From Rhizobiales bacterium Ga0077530 (GTDB lineage: Bacteria > Pseudomonadota > Alphaproteobacteria > Rhizobiales > Hyphomicrobiaceae), in the NCBI GenBank assembly GCA_001464855.1, contig LNEA01000030.1:1-40865 (forward strand): 40,865 nucleotides of DNA, in the 5' to 3' direction. Of the stretch, positions 8,821 through 17,197 are shown in pieces; within the stretch, counting starts at the first letter, position 1, and the number at the start of each line of letters is the position of its first letter. The notes beneath the pieces were generated by a model that did not search any database, was not told where the DNA came from, and was given only the letters and a program-made list of their open reading frames with translations. The position numbers were made by a program, and so were the translations under genes.

Positions 8821-9675
8821 GGGGGGCGCCTTCTGTGCCTCGGTTGATAGGGATGAGGGTGTGTCTTTGACCGATCCGAGCCGGGCTGAAGGATCCGCAC
8901 CGTTGGTGGGCTCGCTCAGCAGCGGGACACTCGCGCGCAGCCTCCGGGCCGCCGTAGTGCCGCGCATCCCGCCGCCGAGATAAGCCCGCTGCACTGCGTT
9001 GTCGGCGGCAAGCTCGGCGGCGCGGCCTTCACCCGCGATCCGGCCGTTCTCGATGATGTAGCCGCGATCCGCGATGGCGAGACCGGCGCGCACGTTCTGC
9101 TCGACGAGCAGGATGCCGAGGCCGGTATCGCGCACGCGCCCGAGCGCCTGAAACAGCTCCTTCGACAGGAGCGGCGACAGGCCGAGCGACGGCTCGTCGA
9201 GCAGCAGCAGCTCTGGCGCCGACATCAGTGCGCGCCCGATCGCCACCATCTGCTGTTCGCCGCCCGACATGGTGCCGACGCTTTGCGCAAGCCGTTCTTT
9301 AAGGCGCGGGAAGAGGGCCAGCACCTCGGCGAGCGTTTTCTGCTCGCCGGCGCGCGCGCGCGTGGCATAGGCGCCGAGGAGCAAGTTCTCCCGCACCGTC
9401 AGCTCGGCAAAGATACCGCGTCCCTCCGGAACGAGCGCGATGCCGGCTTCGACGATTTCGTGGGGGGCGAGCGCGGTGAGGTCCTGGGCCGCGAACGTCA
9501 TCCGCGTGCACTTGGCCGGCTTCAACAGGCCGGCGATGGCCTTCAGCAGCGTCGTCTTGCCGGCGCCGTTCGTGCCGAGCACGACCGCGACCTCGCCGCG
9601 GTCGAGCGTCAGGGTCACGTCGGATAGTGCCCGATGCTTGCCGTAGGAGACGGAGAGGGATGCGATCTCAAGCAT
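7369..9675 (-). CDS. In-frame fusion: LivF-type ABC ATPase + aldehyde dehydrogenase
   Basis: One open frame of 768 codons covers two normally separate proteins. Residues 1-235 are a complete LivF-type ATPase: Walker A GTNGAGKTT (34-42), signature MSGGEQQ (136-142), Walker B LLLLDEPS (156-163) and QNVRAGLAIADRGYIIENG. Residues 236-285 are a low-complexity linker. Residues 286-768 are a full 483-residue NAD(P)-dependent aldehyde dehydrogenase. It resembles benzaldehyde/vanillin/salicylaldehyde dehydrogenases, with Glu in LLELGGKAP, catalytic Cys in GQICMSTER and NTEYGLAAAVFS near the end. The dehydrogenase has its own possible start at 8820, with AGAAGG 8 bp upstream, so two proteins, or a fusion plus a free enzyme, could be made. 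The start at 9675 overlaps the LivMG stop by 8 bp. A sequencing or assembly error that removed a stop cannot be excluded. Confidence 0.85.
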   Translation of the reverse strand: MLEIASLSVSYGKHRALSDVTLTLDRGEVAVVLGTNGAGKTTLLKAIAGLLKPAKCTRMTFAAQDLTALAPHEIVEAGIALVPEGRGIFAELTVRENLLLGAYATRARAGEQKTLAEVLALFPRLKERLAQSVGTMSGGEQQMVAIGRALMSAPELLLLDEPSLGLSPLLSKELFQALGRVRDTGLGILLVEQNVRAGLAIADRGYIIENGRIAGEGRAAELAADNAVQRAYLGGGMRGTTAARRLRASVPLLSEPTNGADPSARLGSVKDTPSSLSTEAQKAPPMNAINLLIGGKDRVATGHAVYQRNNPISGEVASTVAAATVEDAISAADAAAAAFPAWSALGPSERRARLNKGADILASKAEEFTRLMMAEIGATAGWAGFNVMLAAGMLREAAAMTTQISGEVIPTDKPNNLAMAFRQPVGVVLGIAPWNAPVILGVRAVAMPLACGNTVVLKASEVSPGVHRLIGQCLTEAGLGDGVINIITNAPDDAQPIVEALIGHSAVRRVNFTGSTRVGRVIAEMAARHLKRVLLELGGKAPLVILDDADLDEAVKAAAFGAYMNQGQICMSTERVVVDEKVADAFVGKFAEKVRSLPSGDPRKGNVVLGSLVGSQAADRVNALIADAIAKGAKLIAGGVMPGTILPATIVDHVTPNMRIYGEESFGPVATIVRVGSAEEAIRVANDTEYGLAAAVFSRDIARALSVARRIESGICHINGPTVHDEPQMPFGGMKASGYGRFGGKAAIDEFTELRWITIQTGPRAYPF

Positions 9676-11350
9676 CTGGCTCTCCGAGATAGGCGCGCAC
9701 GACCTCGGGCTCCGCGAGCGCGAGCCGCGGCGTGCCCTCGGCGATGATGCGCCCGGCGTTCATCACGACGCAGCGATCGCAGAGCGCGTGGATCGCATCC
9801 ATCACATGCTCGACCATGACGATGCTCATACCATCGAGCCGCAGCGCCTCAATGAGCGCAATGCCCTCCTCGAGCTCGGTCGGGTTCAGCCCGGCCAGCC
9901 ACTCGTCGAGCAGCAGCAACTTTGGCTCGAGGGCGAGCGCGCGGGCGAGCTCGAGCCGCTTTTGATCGATATAAGTCAGCTCCGCCGCCGGCAGGTCCGC
10001 CTTGTGGTGGAGGCCGACGCGGGCGAGCAGCGCCTCAGCTTCATCGCGTGCGTCGGCTCCCGTCATCGGAAGGGCACGAAACGCCAGGCCGGGCGCCACA
10101 TTCTCAGCGACGCTCATGGCGGGGAGGACGCGCACGAGCTGGAACGTGCGCGCGATGCCGTAGCGGGCGATGGTCTCGGGATTTTCGGCGGCGATTGCGC
10201 GGCCCATGTAGCGGATCCCGCCGCTGTCCGGTTTGAGCGCGCCCGAGATCAGGTTGAGGACGGTGGTCTTGCCAGAGCCGTTCGGACCAACGAGGCCGAC
10301 GATCTCACCGGGACGCACCTCGAACGACACGCCGTCGACGGCATTGAGGCCGCCGAAAGACCGTTTGAGATCCGTGATCGCGAGAACGCTCTGGTCGCGA
10401 GCGGGTTGCACCACGAGCGCGCCTGCGGGCTTCGGTGGTGCCGTGGACCGCAAATCGTCGACAAGGCCGATGACGCCGCGCGGCAGGCCATAGACGATCA
10501 GGATGAAGACGGCGCCGAGCAGGATCGAATAGGCGTTGGGGAAGTTGGCCTGCAGGATCTCGAACAGCAGCACCAGCGGCACCGCGCCGAGCAGCGGCCC
10601 GAACAGCGCGCCGGCGCCGCCGAGCAGCGCCATGATGACGACCTGGAACGAGATCATCGGATTGAAGGCGATGGTCGGGTCGATGTACGTCCAGCGCGGC
10701 GCCATGATCGCGCCGGCGAGCGCCATGATCGCAGAACTCAACGCGAAGAGTGCGATCTTGACCCGCGTCGTGTCGATGCCGGTGTGGCGCGCCACCATCT
10801 CGTCGGCGCCGATAACGCGGGCGGCGAGGCCGAAGCGCGAGCGGTTGATCAGCCAGCTGGCGAGCAGTACGGCGACGGCGAGTGCGAGAAGCTGCCAGTA
10901 GATCGCCGACTGCGGGATGTCGAGAAAGAGATAGCGGCCCATCGTGCCTTTGACGTTGACCTCGTACCAGGTGACGAGCTGGCGGATCAGCTCGGTGAGG
11001 CCGAATGTGAAGATGACGAAGTAGACGCCGGAAAGCCGCAGCGTCGAAAGACCGACGACGAGGGCGATGACGAAGCCCCCGAGCGTCGCGAGCATCAGCA
11101 CGACCGGCCACGGCACGATCTCGGCTGCCATGGCGGCGGCATAGGCGCCGATGCCGAAGAAGGCGGCGCTCGCGAGCGAGATATAGTGTGTCGGGCCAGA
11201 GAACAGCGCCCAGGCCGTCGCCAGTACCATGAACTGGAGCATTCCGATCGCGACAGCGAGGACATAGCCGCTGGCAACGAGCGGCAAGCCCACCAATAAC
11301 AGTGCCGCAAGCAGCGCCAGCGCGACGAGAGGGGCGCGCGCGAGGTTCAT
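9668..11350 (-). CDS. Fused LivM permease / LivG ATP-binding protein
   Basis: A 560-residue protein joining two parts of a branched-chain-amino-acid-type (HAAT) ABC importer. Residues 1-300 are a LivM-like permease with about eight hydrophobic segments and the typical SRFGLAARVIGADEMVARHTGID loop region. Residues 318-560 are a LivG-like ATPase with Walker A GPNGSGKTT (355-363). The signature is atypical, LTYIDQKRLELARA instead of LSYGQQR, and Walker B runs into DEWLAGLNP instead of DEPAAGLNP. Such variants occur in this family and need not mean loss of function. Its start overlaps the LivH stop by 4 bp, and its 3' end overlaps the LivF frame by 8 bp. Confidence 0.9.
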   Translation of the reverse strand: MNLARAPLVALALLAALLLVGLPLVASGYVLAVAIGMLQFMVLATAWALFSGPTHYISLASAAFFGIGAYAAAMAAEIVPWPVVLMLATLGGFVIALVVGLSTLRLSGVYFVIFTFGLTELIRQLVTWYEVNVKGTMGRYLFLDIPQSAIYWQLLALAVAVLLASWLINRSRFGLAARVIGADEMVARHTGIDTTRVKIALFALSSAIMALAGAIMAPRWTYIDPTIAFNPMISFQVVIMALLGGAGALFGPLLGAVPLVLLFEILQANFPNAYSILLGAVFILIVYGLPRGVIGLVDDLRSTAPPKPAGALVVQPARDQSVLAITDLKRSFGGLNAVDGVSFEVRPGEIVGLVGPNGSGKTTVLNLISGALKPDSGGIRYMGRAIAAENPETIARYGIARTFQLVRVLPAMSVAENVAPGLAFRALPMTGADARDEAEALLARVGLHHKADLPAAELTYIDQKRLELARALALEPKLLLLDEWLAGLNPTELEEGIALIEALRLDGMSIVMVEHVMDAIHALCDRCVVMNAGRIIAEGTPRLALAEPEVVRAYLGEPDA

Positions 11351-12222
11351 CGCGCGGGACTCCCAAAGAGCCCTTGCGGCCGGATCAACAGCACGATCAT
11401 GAACAGGGCATAGGTGACGGCGAGGGTCAGCCCGGGATCGACTAGCCGCGTGACGCCGGTCTCTATCACGCCGAGGGCGAGGCCCACCACAAGCGCGCCG
11501 ATGACGTTGCCGACGCCGCCGACGATGACGACGATCAACGCCTTCATCGTGAAAACGACGCCCATCGAGGCATTGAAGGTCAGGAACATGCTGACGAGCA
11601 CGCCGCCCGCCGCAACGAGGGCGCCGCCGAGCGCGAACGCAAATGCCGAGGCGGTCCGCACATCGATGGCAACGAGGCTCGCCGCCGTCGGATTGATGGC
11701 GATGGCGCGGATCGCAGTGCCGGTGCGCGTCCGGGTCAGCGCGAGGTAAAGGCCGATGCCGATCAGGCCCGCGAACAGAAACGCGATCAGCCGGTTAAGC
11801 GCCAGCGTCGTCCCGAGCACGGAGACCGGCACGGAAAGGTAGCCGTAGCTGTAGTACTGGCCGCCGAACGCGACGAGCGCCACGCCCTGCACGATGAACA
11901 GCAACCCGAAGGTCGCGAGAATGCTGTCGACTTCGAGCTGCCCACGGCTCTTCGCGCGGTTGACCAGCGGCGTGAGCAGATAGCGGTAGATCGCCCAATT
12001 GGCGAGAAAGGCGAGCGGCACCGCGACGATCAACCCGGCGAGCGGGCTTATGCCGAGATCGCTGTAGAGCCAAAACGCCAGGAACGCGGCGCCGACCAGG
12101 AACTCCCCGTAGGCGAGGTTCATAATCCGCGCGACGCCGTACTGAAGCGTCAAACCCATCGAGATGAGTGCGTACATGCCGCCGAGCACGAGGCCCGAGA
12201 TGAGGATGTCGATGAGCAGCAT
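11347..12222 (-). CDS. LivH-type ABC permease
   Basis: A 291-residue permease of the LivH family, with LVLGGMYALISMGLTLQYGV at the N-terminus and SMFLTFNASMGVVFTMKALIVVIVGG in the second half, both hallmarks of the family. It pairs with the LivM half of the next gene. It follows the binding-protein gene after a 74-bp gap that contains a hairpin. Substrates of this group include branched-chain amino acids, urea, amides and aromatic acids. Confidence 0.9.
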   Translation of the reverse strand: MLLIDILISGLVLGGMYALISMGLTLQYGVARIMNLAYGEFLVGAAFLAFWLYSDLGISPLAGLIVAVPLAFLANWAIYRYLLTPLVNRAKSRGQLEVDSILATFGLLFIVQGVALVAFGGQYYSYGYLSVPVSVLGTTLALNRLIAFLFAGLIGIGLYLALTRTRTGTAIRAIAINPTAASLVAIDVRTASAFAFALGGALVAAGGVLVSMFLTFNASMGVVFTMKALIVVIVGGVGNVIGALVVGLALGVIETGVTRLVDPGLTLAVTYALFMIVLLIRPQGLFGSPAR

Positions 12223-12240
12223 GGTTTACGCCAATCGATG

Positions 12241-12286
12241 GCTGGAGCCCCGGACACTCTCCCCCGAAAACGGCCGAGGCTCCAGC
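12241..12286 (-). other. Intercistronic stem-loop after the binding-protein gene
   Basis: A perfect 9-bp inverted repeat (GCTGGAGCC at 12241-12249, GGCTCCAGC at 12278-12286) with a 28-nt loop fills most of the gap between the LivK-like and LivH genes. It lacks a T-run. Such structures commonly raise the ratio of binding protein to membrane components by stabilising the upstream message or causing partial termination. Confidence 0.55.
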
Positions 12287-12296
12287 AGCTGTTCCC

Positions 12297-13505
12297 CTAG
12301 TTGGCCCAGACGGGCTTGGGGAACAGTGGTGACTTGGCGCCCTCGTAGCTGGTCGGCGCGAGGCCTACGAACTCGCCGCCTTGCCACTGTCCGACCCACC
12401 ACACGATCGGCATGATGTTGTCGGCGAGCTTGATCTTGCCCATGATCGTGTCGAACGTGCCGGTCTGCAGTTCCCTGATGATGGCGGAGTGATCGATCTT
12501 GCCGACCCTTTCGATCGCTTGCTGGAGCATCTGGAGACTGACGTAGGTGACGGGGCTCGCCCAGCGGTCTGGTTCGCGTCCGATCGATTCCGTGTGGCGC
12601 TTGAAGTACGCCTGGAGCGCCGGGCTCGAGACGTTCCAACCGCCGACACCCATCACGCCTTCGATGCTGGCGCCGAACTTACCTTTGAATACGGGAAAGG
12701 CCGTGCCGACGGCAGTGTAGAACACCTTCGGATTGTAGCCGAGGACCCGCGCCGCATCGGTAATGCCGATAGTGTCGGGGGGATAGCTAAAGGCGACGAA
12801 GCTATCGGCGCCGGTCGCAATCGCATCCTTCAGCAACGCCTGCATGTCCTGCGTGCCGATTGGGTAGGTCTTGTCGAGGGCGAGTTCAAAGCCGGCCGAC
12901 TTGAACGCCACCCGTGCTGCCGTGGCGAGCTCGATGCCGAAGGCGTCGGCGACGGATACCATGGCGATCTTGGCGCCGATCTTGTTTTCGGCCTTGAGTT
13001 TGCCGAGCACCTCCGCGAGCGCGACGGCGCCCGGCTTCGACGGCCCAAGGAACCAGAAGCTGTTCGGCCAGCGCTTCGCCATCTCCGGCGAGCGATCGGT
13101 CGCGGCGGTGACGGCGAGGTGCGGATAGCCGAGCCGGTTGAACGTCGGGCCCACCGCGAGATTGAGGCCGGTGCCCCACGGCGGCAGGATGATGTCGACC
13201 TTGTCTTGCGTCGCGAGCCGCTCGATCGCCTTGACGGCCTCCTCCGAATTCGAGCGGTCGTCATACTCGACCACTTCGACCTGGAGCTTCTTGCCGCCGA
13301 CCGAGATGCCGCCGGCTGCGTTCACGTCCTTCACCCAGAGCTGATAGTTGGGGAGCGTGGTGACGCCGGCGCCACCCGCGAAGGGGCCGGTTTTCGAGAT
13401 TGCGTAGCCGATCCTGATCTTGTCCTGCGCGAGGCTAGCTTGACCGGCGAAAAGCGCCGATATAGCCGCAGCCAATGTCAGCCTGCTGAGAGACGTTCGC
13501 AGCAT
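12297..13505 (-). CDS. ABC transporter substrate-binding protein, LivK-like
   Basis: A 402-residue periplasmic binding protein of the type-1 (Leu/Ile/Val-binding) fold. I chose the ATG at 13505 because AGGAGG lies 9 bp upstream and it gives a clean signal peptide (RTSLSRLTLAAAISALFAGQ, cut near ASLAQD). An upstream in-frame ATG at 13580 would add 25 unlikely residues. The mature protein starts KIRIGYAISKTGPFAGGAG, the usual ligand-binding opening, and includes WVKDVNAAGGISV and VEYDDRSNSEEAVKA. It is the first gene of the operon, and a divergent AraC-type gene lies 200 bp away. The dehydrogenase in the operon hints at an aromatic or aldehyde-yielding ligand; this is inference. Confidence 0.9.
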   Translation of the reverse strand: MLRTSLSRLTLAAAISALFAGQASLAQDKIRIGYAISKTGPFAGGAGVTTLPNYQLWVKDVNAAGGISVGGKKLQVEVVEYDDRSNSEEAVKAIERLATQDKVDIILPPWGTGLNLAVGPTFNRLGYPHLAVTAATDRSPEMAKRWPNSFWFLGPSKPGAVALAEVLGKLKAENKIGAKIAMVSVADAFGIELATAARVAFKSAGFELALDKTYPIGTQDMQALLKDAIATGADSFVAFSYPPDTIGITDAARVLGYNPKVFYTAVGTAFPVFKGKFGASIEGVMGVGGWNVSSPALQAYFKRHTESIGREPDRWASPVTYVSLQMLQQAIERVGKIDHSAIIRELQTGTFDTIMGKIKLADNIMPIVWWVGQWQGGEFVGLAPTSYEGAKSPLFPKPVWAN

Positions 13506-13707
13506 ATCGAGGGTCCTCCTGAGGCCGGCGCAGTGCGGACCTTGGTCCATCACCCACGCGCAGCGCGTTTCCTCTCTCAAGCCGGGCTCTTGTCATGGCG
13601 TGCATGGGCCCGTGCTTGACAGAGTGAACACCATGTGGTCGCCTCTGGAAATGGACAAAACGAGTGAAGAGTTGCACTAAACAATCGCTCAGTGGCGGCT
13701 CGGCAAT

Positions 13708-14658
13708 GTGCCGTGGGGCGCCGACAGCATTATCCTGCAGGCTCGGCCGGTGACGGCGCAACCCTCCGAAACCATTGCATCGCGCCTTCGCTCTATCCCC
13801 GTGGAGAGCCATTTCGAGGCCCGCGAATGGCGTCTCAGGTCGGCAATCGCGGGTGCGCTCGATCACGGCCTACTGCTGCAGTCCGGCGAAGCCTGGCTCC
13901 ATGCCGGTGAGGAACGCCGCCATGTCCTCGGCCCGGCCTTCGTGTGGAGCCCGGCCCTAGCGGCCGACCGGCTCGTCATTGAGGCGGGTGGCAGCGGCCA
14001 CATGCTCCAGATCCGCCGCGACTTGATGGAGCAGACGTTCCGCCAGATCCCGGAAGTCAGCGAACTCGTCAATCTGCTCGCCGCCGAGCAGCCGCTGGTG
14101 CTGGCGATCGAGGCCAAGAGCGCGACGCAACTCTCCCGCGCGATGTCACTGATCGCGAGCGAATTGCGCGCGCCCGGCCCCGGCGCCGAGACGATCATCT
14201 CGTCGGCGCTCGTGATCTCGTTCGTACAGCTCTGGCGCCACGTCGGCGCGCACGCCCTCGCGCGCGGCGAAAGCGGCGGCGCGGCGGCACTCTTGATGCG
14301 CTTTCGCCAACTGGTCGAGGAGCGTTTCCGTGAGCCCTGGCGCGTCGAGCGCTATGCCGAAGCTCTCGGCGTCACGCCCGGGCGGCTGCACGCGGTTGCC
14401 GTGCGCACGCTCGGTCGCGCGCCGCGCGTCCTCATCCAGCAGCGCGTTCTCTATGAAGCCGTGGTGCGGCTCGAACGCTCCGCCATCACCATCAAGCAGC
14501 TGAGCTTCATGCTCGGCTTCAAGGATGCGGCTTACTTCAACCGGTTCTTTGCCAAGCACGTCGGCTTGCCGCCGGCCCGCTATCGTCGCGCCTGCATCCG
14601 CCGCGATGTTGCGGGGCGAGCGCCGCAGGTGCCCTTCACATTCTTCGATTGGCCGTGA
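13708..14658 (+). CDS. AraC-family transcriptional regulator
   Basis: A 316-residue regulator, divergent from the Liv-type operon and so probably its regulator. The N-terminal 190 residues form a sensor domain like those of AraC/cupin-type activators. The C-terminal 100 residues hold the two helix-turn-helix motifs, VERYAEALGVTPGRLHAVAVRTLG and ITIKQLSFMLGFKDAAYFNRFFAKHVG, the second being highly typical of AraC. No ATG is in frame after the upstream TAA at 13678, so GTG at 13708 is the first usual start, and its ribosome-binding site is weak. Aromatic-compound operons are often under AraC-type control. Confidence 0.85.
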   Translation: MPWGADSIILQARPVTAQPSETIASRLRSIPVESHFEAREWRLRSAIAGALDHGLLLQSGEAWLHAGEERRHVLGPAFVWSPALAADRLVIEAGGSGHMLQIRRDLMEQTFRQIPEVSELVNLLAAEQPLVLAIEAKSATQLSRAMSLIASELRAPGPGAETIISSALVISFVQLWRHVGAHALARGESGGAAALLMRFRQLVEERFREPWRVERYAEALGVTPGRLHAVAVRTLGRAPRVLIQQRVLYEAVVRLERSAITIKQLSFMLGFKDAAYFNRFFAKHVGLPPARYRRACIRRDVAGRAPQVPFTFFDWP

Positions 14659-15071
14659 GGATTGGCGTTTTTGGTTTCGGTGCACAGTGCATTCTTGATG
14701 TTGAAACAGACATCATGGATGCCCGCTTGAATCATCGGCCTGTGAAACATGATCCTGTTGCGGTGCATACGCTGCTCACCGCCCGGCTCTACAGATTTTG
14801 AACACGAGTGTTGCGCCCCTACACGGCGTTCGTCGGCTATTGCTCACGAGCACGCATTGCTCGGTGCCAACCGTAGGTCCGCTGCACCATCGGAAGCCGT
14901 TGTCTAAGTCGGATTCTTCCGCTCTGACCACGACAAGCTCGAGACGACGGCGCGCTAACGCAATTGACCACCGGCATGATTGCGGCCATCGAGAGCCCGC
15001 TCGAGGCGCTGTCCTTGCCGAAAATGAGATTCGAACAGAAGGGCAATCGCAAGCGGAAGGGCCGGCCGCCT
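14659..15071. other. Intergenic region between araC-like and tctA-like genes
   Basis: About 410 bp between convergent genes. Open frames on either strand show no recognisable protein, and I see no clear T-run terminator. The 15055-15090 stretch is rich in GGCCGGC/GCCGGCC palindromes just after the tctA-like stop, which could act as a weak terminator. Confidence 0.3.
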
Positions 15072-16550
15072 TCAGCCGCCGGCCGAGGCCGGTGGGGATT
15101 TGGTGCGTTGCAGCGCCGAAGAGACAAGCGGCCAGAGCAGCAACACGAAGCCGAGCGTCATGATCGTCCCACACAGCCAGTTCGACCAGAACGCCCCGAG
15201 CGACCCGCCGTGTATGATCATGGACTGTCGGAACGCATCCTCAGCCTTGTCGCCGATCACCATGGCGAGCACCAGCGGTGCAATCGGATATTCGCATTTC
15301 TTGAACAGATAGCCGATGAGGCCGAACAGGAAAGCCAGCCACAGGTCGAACGGCGAACTCGATACCGTCCAGGCGCTGACGAAACAGACCACCACGATCA
15401 GCGGCGCGATGATGGCAAAGGGGATACGCAGGATGGCGGCAAACAAGGGAACCGTAAACAGCACGAGCACGACTGCCACCACGTTTGCCACGTACATCGA
15501 GGCAATCAGGCCCCAGACGAAGCTCTTCTGGTCAACGAACAGCATGGGGCCCGGGTGCAGGCCCCAGATCATAAGGCCCCCCATCATGACGGCGGCGGTC
15601 GCTGAGCCCGGTATGCCGAGCGCCAGGTCGGCCGCCTCAGGCGCGATGACGCCCTCCGGTACTCCCTTGCCGAACTCGCCGGTGCGCGGCGCAAAGCGCC
15701 TGGCGAGACCGTAGCTCATGAACGACGCAGCCGTTGGGCCGCCGGGGGTGATCCCCATCCAGCAGCCGACAAGGCTCGATCGGACCAGCACGACCCAGTA
15801 CGACGGCAGCGCCGCTATCGTCTTCAGGACGTCGCGCGGTGAGATGCGCGCGTGCACGCCGCGGAATTCGAGGCGCTCCTCCATGGTGGCGATCAGTTCG
15901 CCGATACCGAATAGTCCGATGACCGCTACAAGAAAACTGACCCCCTTGATCAGATCTGGCAATTCGAACGTCAGCCGCAGCGATCCTGAGATCGTGTCCA
16001 TGCCGACGGCAGCGAGCGAGAAGCCCATTCCAGCCGATACCAGTGTCTTGAACGGCGACGCGCCGCCGAGGCCCACAAAGCAGGCGAACGCCAGAAAATA
16101 GACAGCGAAATATTCAGGCGACGAGAACTTATGCGCGAAGGTCGCGGCAGGGCCAGCCAGCAGCGTGATGACGACCACGCCGAAGAGCGCGCCGAATGCG
16201 GCCGACAGGAACGCGTAGGACAGCGCCTCGGTGGCGCGCCCCTGCTTCGCCATGGGGTGACCATCGAACGTCGTCGCGACCGATGACGGTTCTCCCGGGA
16301 TATTGAACAGGATCGACGTGGTCGATCCGCCAAACAGGGCGCCCCAATACATGCTCGCGAGCAAGATGATCGCGGAGACCGGCTCCATCGTGAAAGTCAG
16401 AGGGATCAACAGTGTCACGCCATTCGGCGCACCGAGTCCGGGAAGCACGCCGACGAGGATGCCGAACAACACGCCGACAACCATCAGCATCAAATGGTAG
16501 CCAGTTAGTGCGACCTGGAACCCGTGCAAGAGGTCGCCGATGTTGTCCAA
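15072..16550 (-). CDS. tctA: Tripartite tricarboxylate transporter, large permease (TctA family)
   Basis: A 492-residue integral membrane protein of the TctA/DUF112 family. The early motif GVLVGVLPGLGAPNGVTLLIPLTF and SMYWGALFGGSTTSILFNIPGEPSSVATTFDGHPMAKQG are diagnostic, as is the second half-repeat with GITPGGPTAASFMSYGLARR and GIPGSATAAVMMGGL. It would be the main channel of a secondary, ion-driven importer for a carboxylate. It is the last gene of the tctCBA-type operon, 19 bp after the small permease. Confidence 0.92.
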   Translation of the reverse strand: MDNIGDLLHGFQVALTGYHLMLMVVGVLFGILVGVLPGLGAPNGVTLLIPLTFTMEPVSAIILLASMYWGALFGGSTTSILFNIPGEPSSVATTFDGHPMAKQGRATEALSYAFLSAAFGALFGVVVITLLAGPAATFAHKFSSPEYFAVYFLAFACFVGLGGASPFKTLVSAGMGFSLAAVGMDTISGSLRLTFELPDLIKGVSFLVAVIGLFGIGELIATMEERLEFRGVHARISPRDVLKTIAALPSYWVVLVRSSLVGCWMGITPGGPTAASFMSYGLARRFAPRTGEFGKGVPEGVIAPEAADLALGIPGSATAAVMMGGLMIWGLHPGPMLFVDQKSFVWGLIASMYVANVVAVVLVLFTVPLFAAILRIPFAIIAPLIVVVCFVSAWTVSSSPFDLWLAFLFGLIGYLFKKCEYPIAPLVLAMVIGDKAEDAFRQSMIIHGGSLGAFWSNWLCGTIMTLGFVLLLWPLVSSALQRTKSPPASAGG

Positions 16551-16569
16551 GCCCTGCCCTCCAAGCGCG

Positions 16570-17091
16570 TCAGTGAATGCCGAGCCAAGCCTCGACGGGT
16601 CCCTTCATCAGGGGCACATGGAGCCAGAGCTCGAACATGAAATAAAAGACGGCGGCCGTGCCGAAGCTGACCGCCAGCGCCGCTGGAAGACGATAACGCC
16701 CCTGCCAGAGCATCACCGTCAGCATGTAGGCCACCATCGCGACATAGAGGCCAAGTTTGAAGATGAGGGCTAAAACGAGGAACCCCAGCATCGGCAGCAG
16801 GAATAAGGCAACACGTCTGGCCTGATCCGCGTTGATCGCCATCGGCGCGTCCGCGTGGCGACGCGCAAACAAAGCTTCAAACAGTGCGCCGATCGCTCCG
16901 ACGACGACAATCATGCCCATCCAGAAGGGGAAATAGCCCGGCTCAGGCCCGCGCTCGCCCCAGCCGATGCGATATTCGAGCGCGCCGAGGATGATAGTTG
17001 CGCCGAACGCCAGCGCCAGCGCCGCCGCAATGACTTCGAGCGTGCGCCGCGTTGCGAGGGCGCGGCTCGCCGACGGATCGTGCTGCTCCAA
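16570..17091 (-). CDS. tctB: Tripartite tricarboxylate transporter, small permease (TctB family)
   Basis: A 173-residue protein with four hydrophobic segments (around residues 18-35, 50-68, 90-125 and 138-158) and the motif GPEPGYFPFWMGMIVVVGAI, typical of TctB. It would form the membrane complex with TctA. The start codon is TTG at 17091, with GAGG 8 bp upstream; no better start is in frame. It sits between the binding-protein gene and tctA, separated from the former by a strong hairpin. Confidence 0.85.
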   Translation of the reverse strand: MEQHDPSASRALATRRTLEVIAAALALAFGATIILGALEYRIGWGERGPEPGYFPFWMGMIVVVGAIGALFEALFARRHADAPMAINADQARRVALFLLPMLGFLVLALIFKLGLYVAMVAYMLTVMLWQGRYRLPAALAVSFGTAAVFYFMFELWLHVPLMKGPVEAWLGIH

Positions 17092-17125
17092 TTCCTGATC
17101 CTCGGAAGACCATCACTGGTGCCGA

Positions 17126-17161
17126 TCGGGGCGACTGATGACCGATGGTCCGTCGCCCCGA
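17126..17161 (-). other. Strong intercistronic hairpin between tctC-like and tctB-like genes
   Basis: Arms TCGGGGCGAC (17126-17135) and GTCGCCCCGA (17152-17161) form a perfect 10-bp stem, extended inside by GACC-GAT-GGTC. It lies 37 bp after the tctC-like stop and 35 bp before the tctB-like start. There is no T-run, so partial termination or message protection is more likely than a full stop. Confidence 0.6.
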
Positions 17162-17197
17162 ATTGCCTCATCGGTTACGCCGCGCGGCGGCCGCGGT

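Noticed and set aside
9668-10600. Loss of function of the LivG half because of its odd signature and Walker B ending
   Set aside because: Walker A and the catalytic DE are intact and the altered residues still form a regular ABC layout, so I treat it as a family variant rather than a dead domain.
13506-13580. Upstream ATG (13580) for the LivK-like protein
   Set aside because: It would bury the signal peptide behind 25 residues. The ATG at 13505 has AGGAGG at the right distance.
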